Of a stretch of DNA of 64,000 nucleotides, positions 1 through 9,122 are shown one piece after another. The notes beneath the pieces were generated by a model. The model was not told where the DNA came from and did no database searches. It worked only from the letters and a program-made list of their open reading frames with translations. Source of the DNA: Ogataea parapolymorpha DL-1 (Eukaryota; Ascomycota; Pichiomycetes; Pichiales; Pichiaceae). Within the stretch, counting starts at the first letter, position 1; each line of letters starts with the position of its first letter. The position numbers were made by a program, and so were the translations under genes. The stretch spans positions 62,001-126,000 of the forward strand of contig NC_027863.1 in NCBI RefSeq assembly GCF_000187245.1. The letters run 5' to 3'.

Positions 1-342
1 GGTCACAAACGGGTCTCTCCGGTCGCTGTGCAACGAGATGGATTCCACCTTTTCCTCAAATGGCGAGAGTTTTGGGATTCGTGGCGGGTACTCTGCTCCG
101 CGCGAGGGAGAGTAGTACAGACGTTCTGGCGAGGGCGAGTATGTGCGTTTGTGGGGAGAAGGACTACCGTAGAGGCGGTCCCGGGATCCGTACCCGTGCT
201 CTGGCGTGTGGTAGATGCTGTTGGCCTCTCTTCGATGGGGCAGGTACGATCGCTCAAAATCGTCCTCCTCCCCGTTGATCTGCATCCACGGGTTCTCTGT
301 GGGCAGTCCGTTCACAGTCTCGTCCGACTGACTGTACTGCAT
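1..342 (-). CDS. N-terminal part of an unidentified protein, runs off the left edge
   Basis: Reading leftward from the ATG at 340-342, the frame stays open for 114 codons to the window edge, so this is the N-terminus of a longer gene. The visible part is hydrophilic, with an acidic patch near residues 23-27 and repeated Ser-Pro/Tyr-containing stretches (GSPSPHKR, YSPSPER, YYSPSR) that look like a disordered, phosphorylatable tail. No domain is recognisable. It is divergent from FSF1, with 110 bp between the two starts. An upstream ATG at 384-386 is out of frame. The open frame and biased composition support a real gene, but I cannot name it. Confidence 0.6.
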   Translation of the reverse strand, partial: MQYSQSDETVNGLPTENPWMQINGEEDDFERSYLPHRREANSIYHTPEHGYGSRDRLYGSPSPHKRTYSPSPERLYYSPSRGAEYPPRIPKLSPFEEKVESISLHSDRRDPFVT

Positions 343-452
343 CTGGGATCTGAGAGTAATATTTTTTTTTTCTGTTTTGTAAACATTCGCGGGGGGGCCA
401 GCCACATGTGGCGTATTTGCTATCAGGACGAGACTGAAAAATTTTAGTACCA

Positions 453-1436
453 ATGGCATCCTCTATCCCTGGGCCGGTGCCTTTGCCAGCATCGCAATAT
501 GATCTCTCCACATACATGGGAAGAGTCAAGCACTGCGCTGGAATTTCGGATCCGACAATGCTGCTCAACACCTCCAAAGACATTGAGGAGGCTAAACGAC
601 TCGTCTGGGACTACAAGAACGGAGTCATTCCTCAAATGACGCCGGAGCTCTGGCGTGCAAAGCGGATCCTCGACTCTTCCATCCACCCGGACACCGGAGA
701 AACGGTCCTCCTGCCTTTCAGAATGTCCTCGTGCGTTTTGTCAAACCTGGTGGTCACTGCGGGCATGCTAACTCCAGGTCTGGGCAACGCAGGAACGCTG
801 TTCTGGCAGATCGCAAACCAGTCGCTGAATGTGGCGATCAACACCGCAAATGCCAACAAGTCGCACCCACTGACCACCAAACAGCTTGTCACAAACTACT
901 TCTTGGCCGTCGGAGCCTCCTGTGGTGTAGCTCTGGGCCTGAATTCTATTGTTCCCCGGCTGAAAAACGTTTCTGCCAACACTCGACTCATTCTCGGCCG
1001 TTTGGTGCCATTTGCTGCCGTTGTTTCTGCAGGTATCGTCAACGTGTTCCTCATGAGGAGTGAAGAGATCAAAAAGGGCATTTCCGTCTTCGACAAGGAC
1101 GGAAACGAGCTGGGAACGTCTAAACGTGCGGCTGTGCAGGCTGTCGGCGAGACTGCCGCTTCGCGGGTGATCAACGCCACGCCGATCATGGTCATCCCTC
1201 CTTTGTTGCTTGTTCGCATGCAAAAAACCATTCTGAAGGGTAAGGGCCCTGCAATCCAGAACCTAGCTAATATTGGTCTCATCACCGCCACCTCGTTCCT
1301 GGTGCTCCCTTTTGCCCTGGCAGTTTTCCCTCAACGCCGCGAGGTCAGCGTGAGCCAGCTGGAAGACAAATTCCACGGCCTGAAAAACAAAAACGGCGAG
1401 GAAATCAAGACTGTCCAGTTCAACAGGGGCATTTGA
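453..1436 (+). CDS. FSF1: Sideroflexin, mitochondrial inner-membrane amino acid transporter
   Basis: Predicted 327 aa, the usual sideroflexin length. The family signature HPDTGE is present near residue 79, followed by PFRMS and several hydrophobic segments from about residue 90 to the C-terminus. Sideroflexins are multi-pass mitochondrial inner-membrane proteins; the human SFXN1 branch carries serine into mitochondria for one-carbon metabolism, and yeast Fsf1 is the fungal member. Substrate in this species is inferred from the family. The start is the first ATG of the frame. The next gene, WSS1, begins 95 bp downstream on the same strand. Confidence 0.93.
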   Translation: MASSIPGPVPLPASQYDLSTYMGRVKHCAGISDPTMLLNTSKDIEEAKRLVWDYKNGVIPQMTPELWRAKRILDSSIHPDTGETVLLPFRMSSCVLSNLVVTAGMLTPGLGNAGTLFWQIANQSLNVAINTANANKSHPLTTKQLVTNYFLAVGASCGVALGLNSIVPRLKNVSANTRLILGRLVPFAAVVSAGIVNVFLMRSEEIKKGISVFDKDGNELGTSKRAAVQAVGETAASRVINATPIMVIPPLLLVRMQKTILKGKGPAIQNLANIGLITATSFLVLPFALAVFPQRREVSVSQLEDKFHGLKNKNGEEIKTVQFNRGI

Positions 1437-1531
1437 TAGATTGTGTATAGCAGATGTATTTTTCAAGCGAAATAATTTTAGTCAGATCTGATTTATTTCC
1501 TGCATATTATTTATTTATCTTTATTTATTTT

Positions 1532-2212
1532 ATGACAGTCACCTCAGTGATAGACAAAATTGCCCCGCTCGTACGCCAAAAAGACAGCAACCTTGCGCTG
1601 GAGCGCTTGCAAAAAATTGCATTAGAGGTGGCTCCCGTGATGCGCTCATTCGGATTCAAAGTCGGTACGCTATGTGAGTTTTTCCCCCAAAATCCCCAGC
1701 TTCTAGGTCTGAACGTGAACTTCGGCCTGAAAATATGTCTCCGACTGCGGTACCCGCACGCAAAAGACCGGTTTCTGCCTCTAGACGACGTGATTGAGAC
1801 GATGCTGCACGAACTCAGCCACAACAAGTACGGCCCGCATGATAACAATTTCTACCGACTACTGGACCAGCTGCGCGAGAAGTACTACTCTATCAAGCGA
1901 AACGGGGCCCTAAAAGAGACAGGGTACGTAGCTGAAAGCCAGGTCTTAGGGGGCCGCAAAAACGGGCTGATCAGAGAAATGCGACTGAAAAAGCTCGGAC
2001 AGGTCAAATATGTGGCAAAAGTTGAAAAACTGGGCTCTAATAAACCAAAACAGAACAAGAGCATGCGCGAGTTGATGCTTGAAGCTGCCGAAAGAAGAGC
2101 CAGGGACGCGAAAACATGCACTGTAGATCCAGACGCGGTGCCCAACGACGACGAGCTGGTAGAGATTGACAAGCCGGTACCGGAAGTGATCGTAATACCT
2201 GATGAAGATTAA
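1532..2212 (+). CDS. WSS1: WLM-domain metalloprotease Wss1, DNA-protein crosslink repair
   Basis: 226 aa from the ATG at 1532; an upstream in-frame ATG at 1454 would add a hydrophobic stretch encoded by an AT-rich leader and is less likely. The WLM domain contains the zinc-binding motif HELSHNKYGPH (HExxH...H). The family (yeast Wss1, related to SPRTN) cleaves proteins covalently trapped on DNA and acts on SUMOylated targets with Cdc48. The C-terminus ends in VIVIPDED, a good SUMO-interacting motif preceded by acidic residues. The middle is basic and probably binds DNA. It converges on NUP170 with only 25 bp between stop codons. Confidence 0.92.
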   Translation: MTVTSVIDKIAPLVRQKDSNLALERLQKIALEVAPVMRSFGFKVGTLCEFFPQNPQLLGLNVNFGLKICLRLRYPHAKDRFLPLDDVIETMLHELSHNKYGPHDNNFYRLLDQLREKYYSIKRNGALKETGYVAESQVLGGRKNGLIREMRLKKLGQVKYVAKVEKLGSNKPKQNKSMRELMLEAAERRARDAKTCTVDPDAVPNDDELVEIDKPVPEVIVIPDED

Positions 2213-2237
2213 CAATATATTAAGTTTACAGTCTATG

Positions 2238-5200
2238 TCACAACGGGTTGCCCGTTGATTTGATGTATGCAAAGACAGGATCAGTGTCAACCGAGTAGTC
2301 AGAAAGGTCTCTCACAGAGTCAGAAGAGAGAACATCTCGCAATTTTTTATCGTTCTTGAACCACTCCTTGATTAGATAGCACATTTCCTGTTTGAGCACT
2401 CTGGAGTAGCCATCGAAAAGTTCGAACGTGGTTGACTCAACCAGGTCTCTGAGATTGTAGTACAGTTTTCCAAACGAGACTCCACTGCGAATGAAAGCGT
2501 CAATCAGAACCCCTGTAGGCGGTGTGAGCTGTTCCGGACAATAATCCGACGAGTAGAAATACTTTGCCAACAGTTGGAACAGCTCCACGATTGGGAACAG
2601 AACCTCAGTGTCGGAAACTCGAGAAGCCACAGCAATGAACTCGTTGTTGATCTCGGAAAAAAATGGCTCTCCGGAGTCCTTATTTTTGTAATACCATTTG
2701 TTCAAGAGATTCTCCCATTGTGACAGAATATCCTCTGAGTTACGGTGATCTGAGATTTTGAACGTCACCAGGGCCAGAGTGTAATACCCAAGAGGATCGA
2801 TGAAATTGTTGTACAAGTCACTGATCGGCAGCACCCTTCCGTTCAGCTTTCTGACAGCCACTTGCTTGGCCAAATCGCTAACACGTTCGTCGTCCAGAAT
2901 AGTCAGGAGAAGCTCATCTTGCAAGTTGGCCACCGCAAGCAGATCACCAATGGTCACAGAAAGAAACGTCATTTCTTGTCTTAGGTCTGGTGGACAAACA
3001 CAATTGCAGAATCCATTGGCTCGCGACAGGAACTGAATCCTGTTTGCCAGATCGATATCGAACTTGGAGATGGACAGATCAAAAAGCACTTTGGCCGCCT
3101 GGAAGTAATTTTCTCTCCGAGAGTAGTAAATCCACAGTAGCTTGGCCATCTCCATATCCTTGGGAGAATAATCTTTTAGGAAGTCTAAAACGAATGACGT
3201 CTCCAGGTCTAATAAGCGTTCACCAACGCCGATCTTGACCAACCACTTGTAAAACTCGTAATGGAACAATCTGTCCTGGCTTTTCAGGCAGATCTCGTAG
3301 CTCTGGTCTCTCAGCTCGGAATAATGGGTCATTAGTTGTCCATCGGACCCAAAATACGAAATTGGAGCCTTGGCGTCCGTGAAACTGGTGTTGTTAGCTG
3401 CCTGTTCCAAGCTAACAATGGCCTTCTCATCGATGTCGATCAGGATCTTGAAAATGAGCTCATAGAGTTTGACCCTTTTTTCAAAGGCCAGTTTCTTAGG
3501 ATCGTCCACCATCACCGAGACCTGGCCATCAAGATCATACTTTAGCGCAAGATTCGTTGGGTCGCTAGCAGAAGCAATTGTGAGGAGCAGCTCGATTGCT
3601 CCAGTGTAGTAATCCAGCTGAAGCATTACACCAACCAGGTCGTTAATTGTTTCGAAGGTCAAAGCGTCACTGGTTTGACTCAACAGCTGTGTGGCAGCTT
3701 TTAGGTGTTTCATTTTGTTCTCGTTGTCATTAGACGATGCAAAATCTTTGGCCTTTTTCAGACTCTCAATGGCTTTAAATATTAGAACATCTCCGGTTGA
3801 ACAGAAGGAACCGCATTTTTCTTGTAAGGTAGTAGCAACAAGCTCGACCGAGTCACCAGCAGCAATGCTCTTGTTAATCACAGAGGAAAGAATCTCCTTA
3901 ACCAGTTTGGATGTGGTTTGATCCTTAGAACTGAAAAATTCGCAGAAAGTCAAACAGCTGAGATCAGCCTGACTTTGGAGGGTGAGATAGCTCATCACAT
4001 CCGCAAAATTCTTACCAGTGTTTTCGTCATCGTAGAGAATTGCCAGAAATGAAAGACCTTCTTTCACACTTCCAAGAAATTTGAGGATAGCATTGAATCC
4101 AATATTTTCGGCCTGCAGACAAAGCTCAGTTTCTTTGCTATTTGTGCCTGTTTCGTATAAAGGTCCGAGCAATCCTGGTATTGTCTTCTTGTTTTCTTCG
4201 AAGAAGTTCAATATAATGATAAGCGAGCACAAAAAGTATTCAAGCTCATGTTTGGTAATGCTGAGTCCCGCGAGTAGCACCTTTTCATTTTTCAGCTTCT
4301 TTAGTGACTCCTCGTCAATATAGCCATTCCTATTGAATTTCACGTTTGGGTCAAGCTGGAAAATTTCCTTATCCCAGAATTCCCTCACCAATCTTGAAAG
4401 CAAAAGAATAACAGCATAAAATCTATCACTTAGTTCCACGTTGTCAACAATAGCTGGTAGATTTTTGTTGAGGCTAGAATTTTTACCACCCGAAATATAG
4501 AACTTGGTAGCCATGTTCCTGAAATTGTCCCCCTGTCGGTACTTGCATGCTAAGTACAATGCAGTGGAGCACGCCTCGCGTGAACCATATTTTCTGGAAA
4601 ACTCGCTAAACGTTTTGTCATTGAGCGAATCTTCTAATATCATATCCGGAGTTCTGTAGCGGTAGACGTGAATACCGGTAGAAGTAAGAGCTGCGACCTC
4701 CAGTGGAGGGGCCAAATATTGAGATGCAAACTGATTGCAATATCCTTTTGGAGTGTTTGTGGCATGGAAGCTTGGGGTGATAGGTACTATCGAATGAATC
4801 GACTGGATTCTATCTAGTTCCTCGAAGTCTTCAACATATTGCAATGAATGTTTGAGAACACCGTAGTCTGGAACAGAGCTGTAAAGATGGTCCTCACTAT
4901 GACAGAAAAATATACCTGGCGAGACTATAAGCGACTCCTTGATGTTGCTCAAGAGTTTGGAGTTTTCTTGCGCAGCCTTGAGATCCTGAGGAGTTATATC
5001 GTTTAATACTGGGTTCTTGGTGATCGACTTCGTACCTTCGGATTTGATTCCATTGGACATAAAGCTCTGGTCGTGCAACTGTTGGGCTTTCAGTGATTCC
5101 AGCTTTTCATGGAAGCTGGAGTCTGGAGGCGGAAATTTCACATAGCTGGTCGTGAAAGCCAGTCTCTCGTATATCGTGCTTCCGTTAACGTACAATCTGC

Positions 5201-6488
5201 AACCGGTGTTGGTTACAGCGACCAGAAACAGATTGTCGCTCTCGTTTTTTGTGATCGGGAAAATGTTCACAATTTTGAACCCGTCTTTCTTCAGCAAGGA
5301 TGATTGAAGGTTGAATGTGGTAGTAGCCAGGTCTTTGAGAATATTGTATGGCCTTTTCACGACGCTAGCGCCGAGCTCGACTTTTCCGTCTGTGATCTTT
5401 AGTCTGTAGGCCCTGATTGTTGACTTTGAAGATAGGGTATACAGAATTTTTCTGGTGGAGTCAATCTCGAGCTGGATGATGGTCTCTGTCTTAGGATCAT
5501 TTTCTTGGCCTCGTAGTCCCGGGAATTTTTGGAAAACGTTATAGTTTGGCACGACAGACGAGAGACCCGACTTGGTGAGGCACTCTTTGTAACAGTTGCG
5601 CTGGAACCACTCATCCGTATTGGAGTATGTCAACCGCCACACATTTTCGCCGTCTCCAATTCCGGTAAAGAATATGTCGTTTGTCTGATCAAAGGAAACA
5701 ATTTTGTTCACCACGAGACCGTGTGCAGGAACACTCATCTTGGTGTCAGAGATCACCAAGCTGGACGGCGTATACTCCACAGCCAAAATGTGAATGTCCA
5801 TGGAAGTGGCCACAATCAGTAAATAGTTGACGCTGTCCACAAAAACCTTTGGTTTTGGCTTCACCAGTTTCACTGTGAGAATGGTGTTTTTCAGCTCGTC
5901 AATTGTAAAGTAGTCCGGGTCGTGCGAGCCTGCCTTGTAGTTCCATATAATCAGCTTGTTGTCGATCGTCAACCAGGCCCGTTGCAGTTCTGTCAAAATG
6001 CCCATGTTGGTTATGCAATCCAGGCTGTTGTACTCCTGGAAGATCTGGTCGGGGATGTTGTAAATGTTTGACTTTTCAAACCGCGAAAATGGCCCGAGCG
6101 ACCCATTGGCTTTATAGTTGTAGCTGTCGATTGCGTACTTGGTTAGAACCTCGCTCAATGCCGGGGTGGTGTTGTCTTTCTCAATTGCTATGTGTATGCA
6201 CTGGTCCACGAGACTCAATGGGGCGGTCGAGGACAGCAGCGGAAGCGACTTTTCGCTGGACGGCTGGTATTTCATCAGCTGCGACGAGTTGAAGCCTGCA
6301 GATAGCGACGACGTGAGACTTGCGGTCGGGAACAAAGATCCAATGCCAGAGGACGTGCCATTAGATAACGCGGCATTCGTGCGTCTGGCAGCCCTTCTTT
6401 TCTGAAGCTCGGTCACCTCGAGCTTCGTTTCCTTTTTTGTGTCCACAGGAGCCCCAAATCCTAGCACCTGGCCAAAATGAACAGACAT
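2238..6488 (-). CDS. NUP170: Inner-ring nucleoporin of the Nup155/Nup157/Nup170 family
   Basis: Predicted 1416 aa, in the range of yeast Nup157/Nup170 and animal Nup155. The N-terminal half (about residues 90-550) has the composition of a beta-propeller; the rest is a long alpha-solenoid. The opening region, with a basic RRAARR cluster and then a Ser/Thr/Asn-rich stretch, is family-like. These proteins build the inner ring of the nuclear pore, touching membrane and linker nucleoporins. A single copy in the window does not tell NUP157 from NUP170; lineages that did not undergo genome duplication usually have one, so the symbol is provisional. It is divergent from GSH2 across 102 bp carrying a CGGGTAA motif. 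Confidence 0.88.
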   Translation of the reverse strand: MSVHFGQVLGFGAPVDTKKETKLEVTELQKRRAARRTNAALSNGTSSGIGSLFPTASLTSSLSAGFNSSQLMKYQPSSEKSLPLLSSTAPLSLVDQCIHIAIEKDNTTPALSEVLTKYAIDSYNYKANGSLGPFSRFEKSNIYNIPDQIFQEYNSLDCITNMGILTELQRAWLTIDNKLIIWNYKAGSHDPDYFTIDELKNTILTVKLVKPKPKVFVDSVNYLLIVATSMDIHILAVEYTPSSLVISDTKMSVPAHGLVVNKIVSFDQTNDIFFTGIGDGENVWRLTYSNTDEWFQRNCYKECLTKSGLSSVVPNYNVFQKFPGLRGQENDPKTETIIQLEIDSTRKILYTLSSKSTIRAYRLKITDGKVELGASVVKRPYNILKDLATTTFNLQSSLLKKDGFKIVNIFPITKNESDNLFLVAVTNTGCRLYVNGSTIYERLAFTTSYVKFPPPDSSFHEKLESLKAQQLHDQSFMSNGIKSEGTKSITKNPVLNDITPQDLKAAQENSKLLSNIKESLIVSPGIFFCHSEDHLYSSVPDYGVLKHSLQYVEDFEELDRIQSIHSIVPITPSFHATNTPKGYCNQFASQYLAPPLEVAALTSTGIHVYRYRTPDMILEDSLNDKTFSEFSRKYGSREACSTALYLACKYRQGDNFRNMATKFYISGGKNSSLNKNLPAIVDNVELSDRFYAVILLLSRLVREFWDKEIFQLDPNVKFNRNGYIDEESLKKLKNEKVLLAGLSITKHELEYFLCSLIIILNFFEENKKTIPGLLGPLYETGTNSKETELCLQAENIGFNAILKFLGSVKEGLSFLAILYDDENTGKNFADVMSYLTLQSQADLSCLTFCEFFSSKDQTTSKLVKEILSSVINKSIAAGDSVELVATTLQEKCGSFCSTGDVLIFKAIESLKKAKDFASSNDNENKMKHLKAATQLLSQTSDALTFETINDLVGVMLQLDYYTGAIELLLTIASASDPTNLALKYDLDGQVSVMVDDPKKLAFEKRVKLYELIFKILIDIDEKAIVSLEQAANNTSFTDAKAPISYFGSDGQLMTHYSELRDQSYEICLKSQDRLFHYEFYKWLVKIGVGERLLDLETSFVLDFLKDYSPKDMEMAKLLWIYYSRRENYFQAAKVLFDLSISKFDIDLANRIQFLSRANGFCNCVCPPDLRQEMTFLSVTIGDLLAVANLQDELLLTILDDERVSDLAKQVAVRKLNGRVLPISDLYNNFIDPLGYYTLALVTFKISDHRNSEDILSQWENLLNKWYYKNKDSGEPFFSEINNEFIAVASRVSDTEVLFPIVELFQLLAKYFYSSDYCPEQLTPPTGVLIDAFIRSGVSFGKLYYNLRDLVESTTFELFDGYSRVLKQEMCYLIKEWFKNDKKLRDVLSSDSVRDLSDYSVDTDPVFAYIKSTGNPL

Positions 6489-6542
6489 GGCGAACAGTGA
6501 AGAACGAGAAGTGTTTTGTTTTGATTAAAATTTTTGACTAGC

Positions 6543-6549
6543 CGGGTAA
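6543..6549 (-). promoter_or_regulatory. Reb1-like site (TTACCCG) in the NUP170/GSH2 divergent promoter
   Basis: CGGGTAA on the plus strand, i.e. TTACCCG on the minus strand, lies in the 102-bp gap between two divergent starts. TTACCCG is the known Saccharomyces Reb1 core, a general regulatory factor that clears nucleosomes. The same heptamer occurs in three other intergenic regions here (29496, 59140, 62017). Function in this yeast is inferred. Confidence 0.45.
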
Positions 6550-6590
6550 ACTATTGCGAAATATTAAATTACAAATCAATTTAGACACCC

Positions 6591-8012
6591 ATGGCTCTTT
6601 CTTTTCCAGACCTATCGGGGGCTGCTTTAGATGACCTTGTGGAGAAGCTCACACACTACGCCATCTCCAATGGTTTAGTGATTTATCCACCAGACTTCAA
6701 GGTGTACCAGCCGTCGGTCGCACCGGTTACACTTTATCCCACGCCGTTTCCCAGAGCCCAATTCCACAAGGGAGTTGACATCTCGACCAGATTCAACGAT
6801 CTGTATAGTCGTGTTGTGGTGGACAAGAGCTGGCTCAAAGAAGTGATTGCAGATCTCTCGAAATACGACCGCGATTTCACTGGCATGTTGTACAAGACAT
6901 ACTTGGAGGCAGAGCCCAAGATTGTACAACCGGTGTCGCTGGGGCTGTTTAGGTCGGATTACATGCTGGATACGGTGTCCAACTCGATCAAACAGGTTGA
7001 GTTCAACACAGTGAGCGTTTCGTTTGGTGGTCTTTCGCCGAAAGTGGGCCAGTTACATAGCTTTCTCAACTCCCAGGGGCTCTACGGCACACCGCAGTAC
7101 TACCAAGAGACTGACTTGCCAACCAGCCAGTCTACAGATGGTCTTGCAAACGGGCTTTTCGAAGCGGTGAAGTACTACGAAACAAGCGAAAAAACAGCGT
7201 CCACTATTGTTCTCTTTGTTGTTCAGCCTGGAGAAAGAAACGTCTTTGACCAGCGCGCCATTGAATACAGCTTATTTGCCAAAGGCGTCAAATCGGAACG
7301 AGTGGACTTTGACAAGATCATTTCCTCAGTGAAGGTCGACTCCTCCCATAAGCTTTTTTACAAGGAGCAGGAGGTGGCCGTGGTGTACTATCGTTCAGCA
7401 TACGCTCCTAGTGAGTACAACCACCCGGATTCCTGGAAAGCGCGCCTGCTACTTGAAACAACTAAAGCGATCAAGTGCCCGTCGTTGCTGGTCCAACTGA
7501 GTGGTGCCAAGAAAGTGCAACAACTTCTGACTGACCGGGCGGTGCTGGAAAAATACGGATTTGCGGACGAGGAACTTCTGTCCACATTCGTGCAAATCTA
7601 CCCACTGGATGCCAGCGAGCAGGGCCAGCTTGCGAAGAAGCTTGCGTTTGAGCATCCCGAGCGGTTTGTGTTGAAGCCCCAGAGAGAAGGCGGCGGAAAC
7701 AATGTCTACAAGGAGGACATTCCTGGCTTTTTACGCAGCTTAGACGAGAAGGAATGGGGAGCGTACATTTTGATGGAACTCATTGTTCCTGCTGTTCACG
7801 ACAACAAGATTCTGAGGAACGGCGATGTGCTCAACGAGGGTATTGTGAGCGAGCTGGGAGTGTTTGGAACGCTGCTCTTCAACGAGACAGACGGCACGAT
7901 CCTCCGCAACGACTATGCCGGCTACCTGCTGCGGTCCAAAACCAGCACGTCCAACGAGGGAGGAGTCGCTGCCGGGTTTGGGTGCGTGGACAGTTTGTAT
8001 CTACACGATTAG
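6591..8012 (+). CDS. GSH2: Glutathione synthetase (ATP-dependent)
   Basis: 473 aa, close to the 491 aa of the Saccharomyces enzyme. It ligates gamma-glutamylcysteine and glycine using ATP, the second step of glutathione synthesis, in the cytosol. Sequence hallmarks include the early substrate-binding RSDYM and QVEFNTVSVSFGG segments (about residues 121-147), the glycine-rich ATP loop KPQREGGGNN (about 363-372) and the C-terminal RSKTSTSNEGGVAAG segment that closes the active site. The start at 6591 is the first ATG and gives the family-typical N-terminus. It is divergent from NUP170. Confidence 0.97.
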   Translation: MALSFPDLSGAALDDLVEKLTHYAISNGLVIYPPDFKVYQPSVAPVTLYPTPFPRAQFHKGVDISTRFNDLYSRVVVDKSWLKEVIADLSKYDRDFTGMLYKTYLEAEPKIVQPVSLGLFRSDYMLDTVSNSIKQVEFNTVSVSFGGLSPKVGQLHSFLNSQGLYGTPQYYQETDLPTSQSTDGLANGLFEAVKYYETSEKTASTIVLFVVQPGERNVFDQRAIEYSLFAKGVKSERVDFDKIISSVKVDSSHKLFYKEQEVAVVYYRSAYAPSEYNHPDSWKARLLLETTKAIKCPSLLVQLSGAKKVQQLLTDRAVLEKYGFADEELLSTFVQIYPLDASEQGQLAKKLAFEHPERFVLKPQREGGGNNVYKEDIPGFLRSLDEKEWGAYILMELIVPAVHDNKILRNGDVLNEGIVSELGVFGTLLFNETDGTILRNDYAGYLLRSKTSTSNEGGVAAGFGCVDSLYLHD

Positions 8013-8064
8013 AAGAAAACATAAAAAACATGAAATTGTAGATAAATAAGAACGTCCATAATGG

Positions 8065-8862
8065 TTACTGTCTACCGTCCTTGCTCTTCTGGGACCACCA
8101 TCCCAGTGTTAGCAGCCCAAAAATGCCAAAGAAAAGGGTGTCGCTGCGGCTTTTTTCGGCAGCTCCGTGGATTTGTTCTGCTGTGGTCTGCAGGACCTGG
8201 CCGCTCTTGCTGATTGGGGCCGAGTCGACGGCCTGGAGAACGGCCTCGGCAGCATTTTTCGTGTCGGGAGCTGGGTCCTTGAGCGAGGCCTTGGTCGAGA
8301 GCGAGGGCACCTTCATTGGCGGTCTGCCGTCCGGCACCGGGTACGATTTTTGAGGCACCTTGTAGAAATCGATCGTGGAGCTGTCGCCCTTGGCCTGCTT
8401 GGAGACAGTGGAGCTCAGCTCTCGCGCAGGCGTCTTGGTGGCTTTCTGTGCTGCTTTAACCGGCGTGGCAGTCTTGGCCTTCGTCGTGATGGTTCTGCTC
8501 ATCACAGGAGGAGAAATAGAGGATGTATCATTCTGGATCAGTCTTTGCACGAGATCGATCTTACGTCCCGACACCTTGAGGCCTCTGCGTTTGCACTCAG
8601 TTTTGAGGCCTTGGAGGTTCATCGATGCGTACTTGCCGCTAGATCCGAGATCCATGATCAGCTGAGTCTTGGAGGTCTGATGGACGCTCCTCATAGACAC
8701 TTGGGAGAAAATCTTGTTTGAACGGACAGCCAGATCGTCTTTGGAGAAACCAGGTTTTGGTCTTTGATGAGCGAATCCTCTAGAGGCATTCGAGACCTCC
8801 TTCTGCATGGTCTGGCGGTAGACAGCGCCGATGGTAGGCAGCGATTTAGCACTTCTCAACAT
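8065..8862 (-). CDS. AIM34: Mitochondrial SAP-domain protein, Aim34-like
   Basis: 265 aa from the ATG at 8860-8862. The open frame continues 79 codons upstream, but that extension looks like untranslated leader; the chosen start gives a classic mitochondrial presequence (Arg/Ser-rich, no acidic residues early). A SAP domain follows at about residues 57-92 (MNLQGLKTECKRRGLKVSG..DLVQRL). The middle is Lys/Thr/Pro-rich, and a hydrophobic segment near residues 243-256 (LFFGIFGLLTLGWW) suggests a membrane anchor at the C-terminus. This layout matches Saccharomyces Aim34, whose loss affects mitochondrial inheritance; its biochemical role is unknown. Confidence 0.72.
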   Translation of the reverse strand: MLRSAKSLPTIGAVYRQTMQKEVSNASRGFAHQRPKPGFSKDDLAVRSNKIFSQVSMRSVHQTSKTQLIMDLGSSGKYASMNLQGLKTECKRRGLKVSGRKIDLVQRLIQNDTSSISPPVMSRTITTKAKTATPVKAAQKATKTPARELSSTVSKQAKGDSSTIDFYKVPQKSYPVPDGRPPMKVPSLSTKASLKDPAPDTKNAAEAVLQAVDSAPISKSGQVLQTTAEQIHGAAEKSRSDTLFFGIFGLLTLGWWSQKSKDGRQ

Positions 8863-9122
8863 AGCAAATAGGAAAATAAAATTGGATGGTAATTTTATTG
8901 TACTTGTTATTATTTGTCCGAATTTGGCAGCTGTAAATGTGTCGGCGCGTCTATCGACTTGATCTCTATTGCTGGCCCTGAGCGGTCGATGGGCATACCC
9001 ACTAGCCCAAAAATCCAGAAAGAGGCCTTTGAGCCTGATTTCGTGTCCAGAGACTTCTAAGCTCTTCTGTCCCAACATATCAAATATGTATATCCCCAAC
9101 TCTCAAATCTTAATTTTTTCGC

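Noticed and set aside
8863..9099. 79-codon N-terminal extension of AIM34
   Set aside because: The extension has no targeting character, while the internal Met at 8862 begins a typical mitochondrial presequence.
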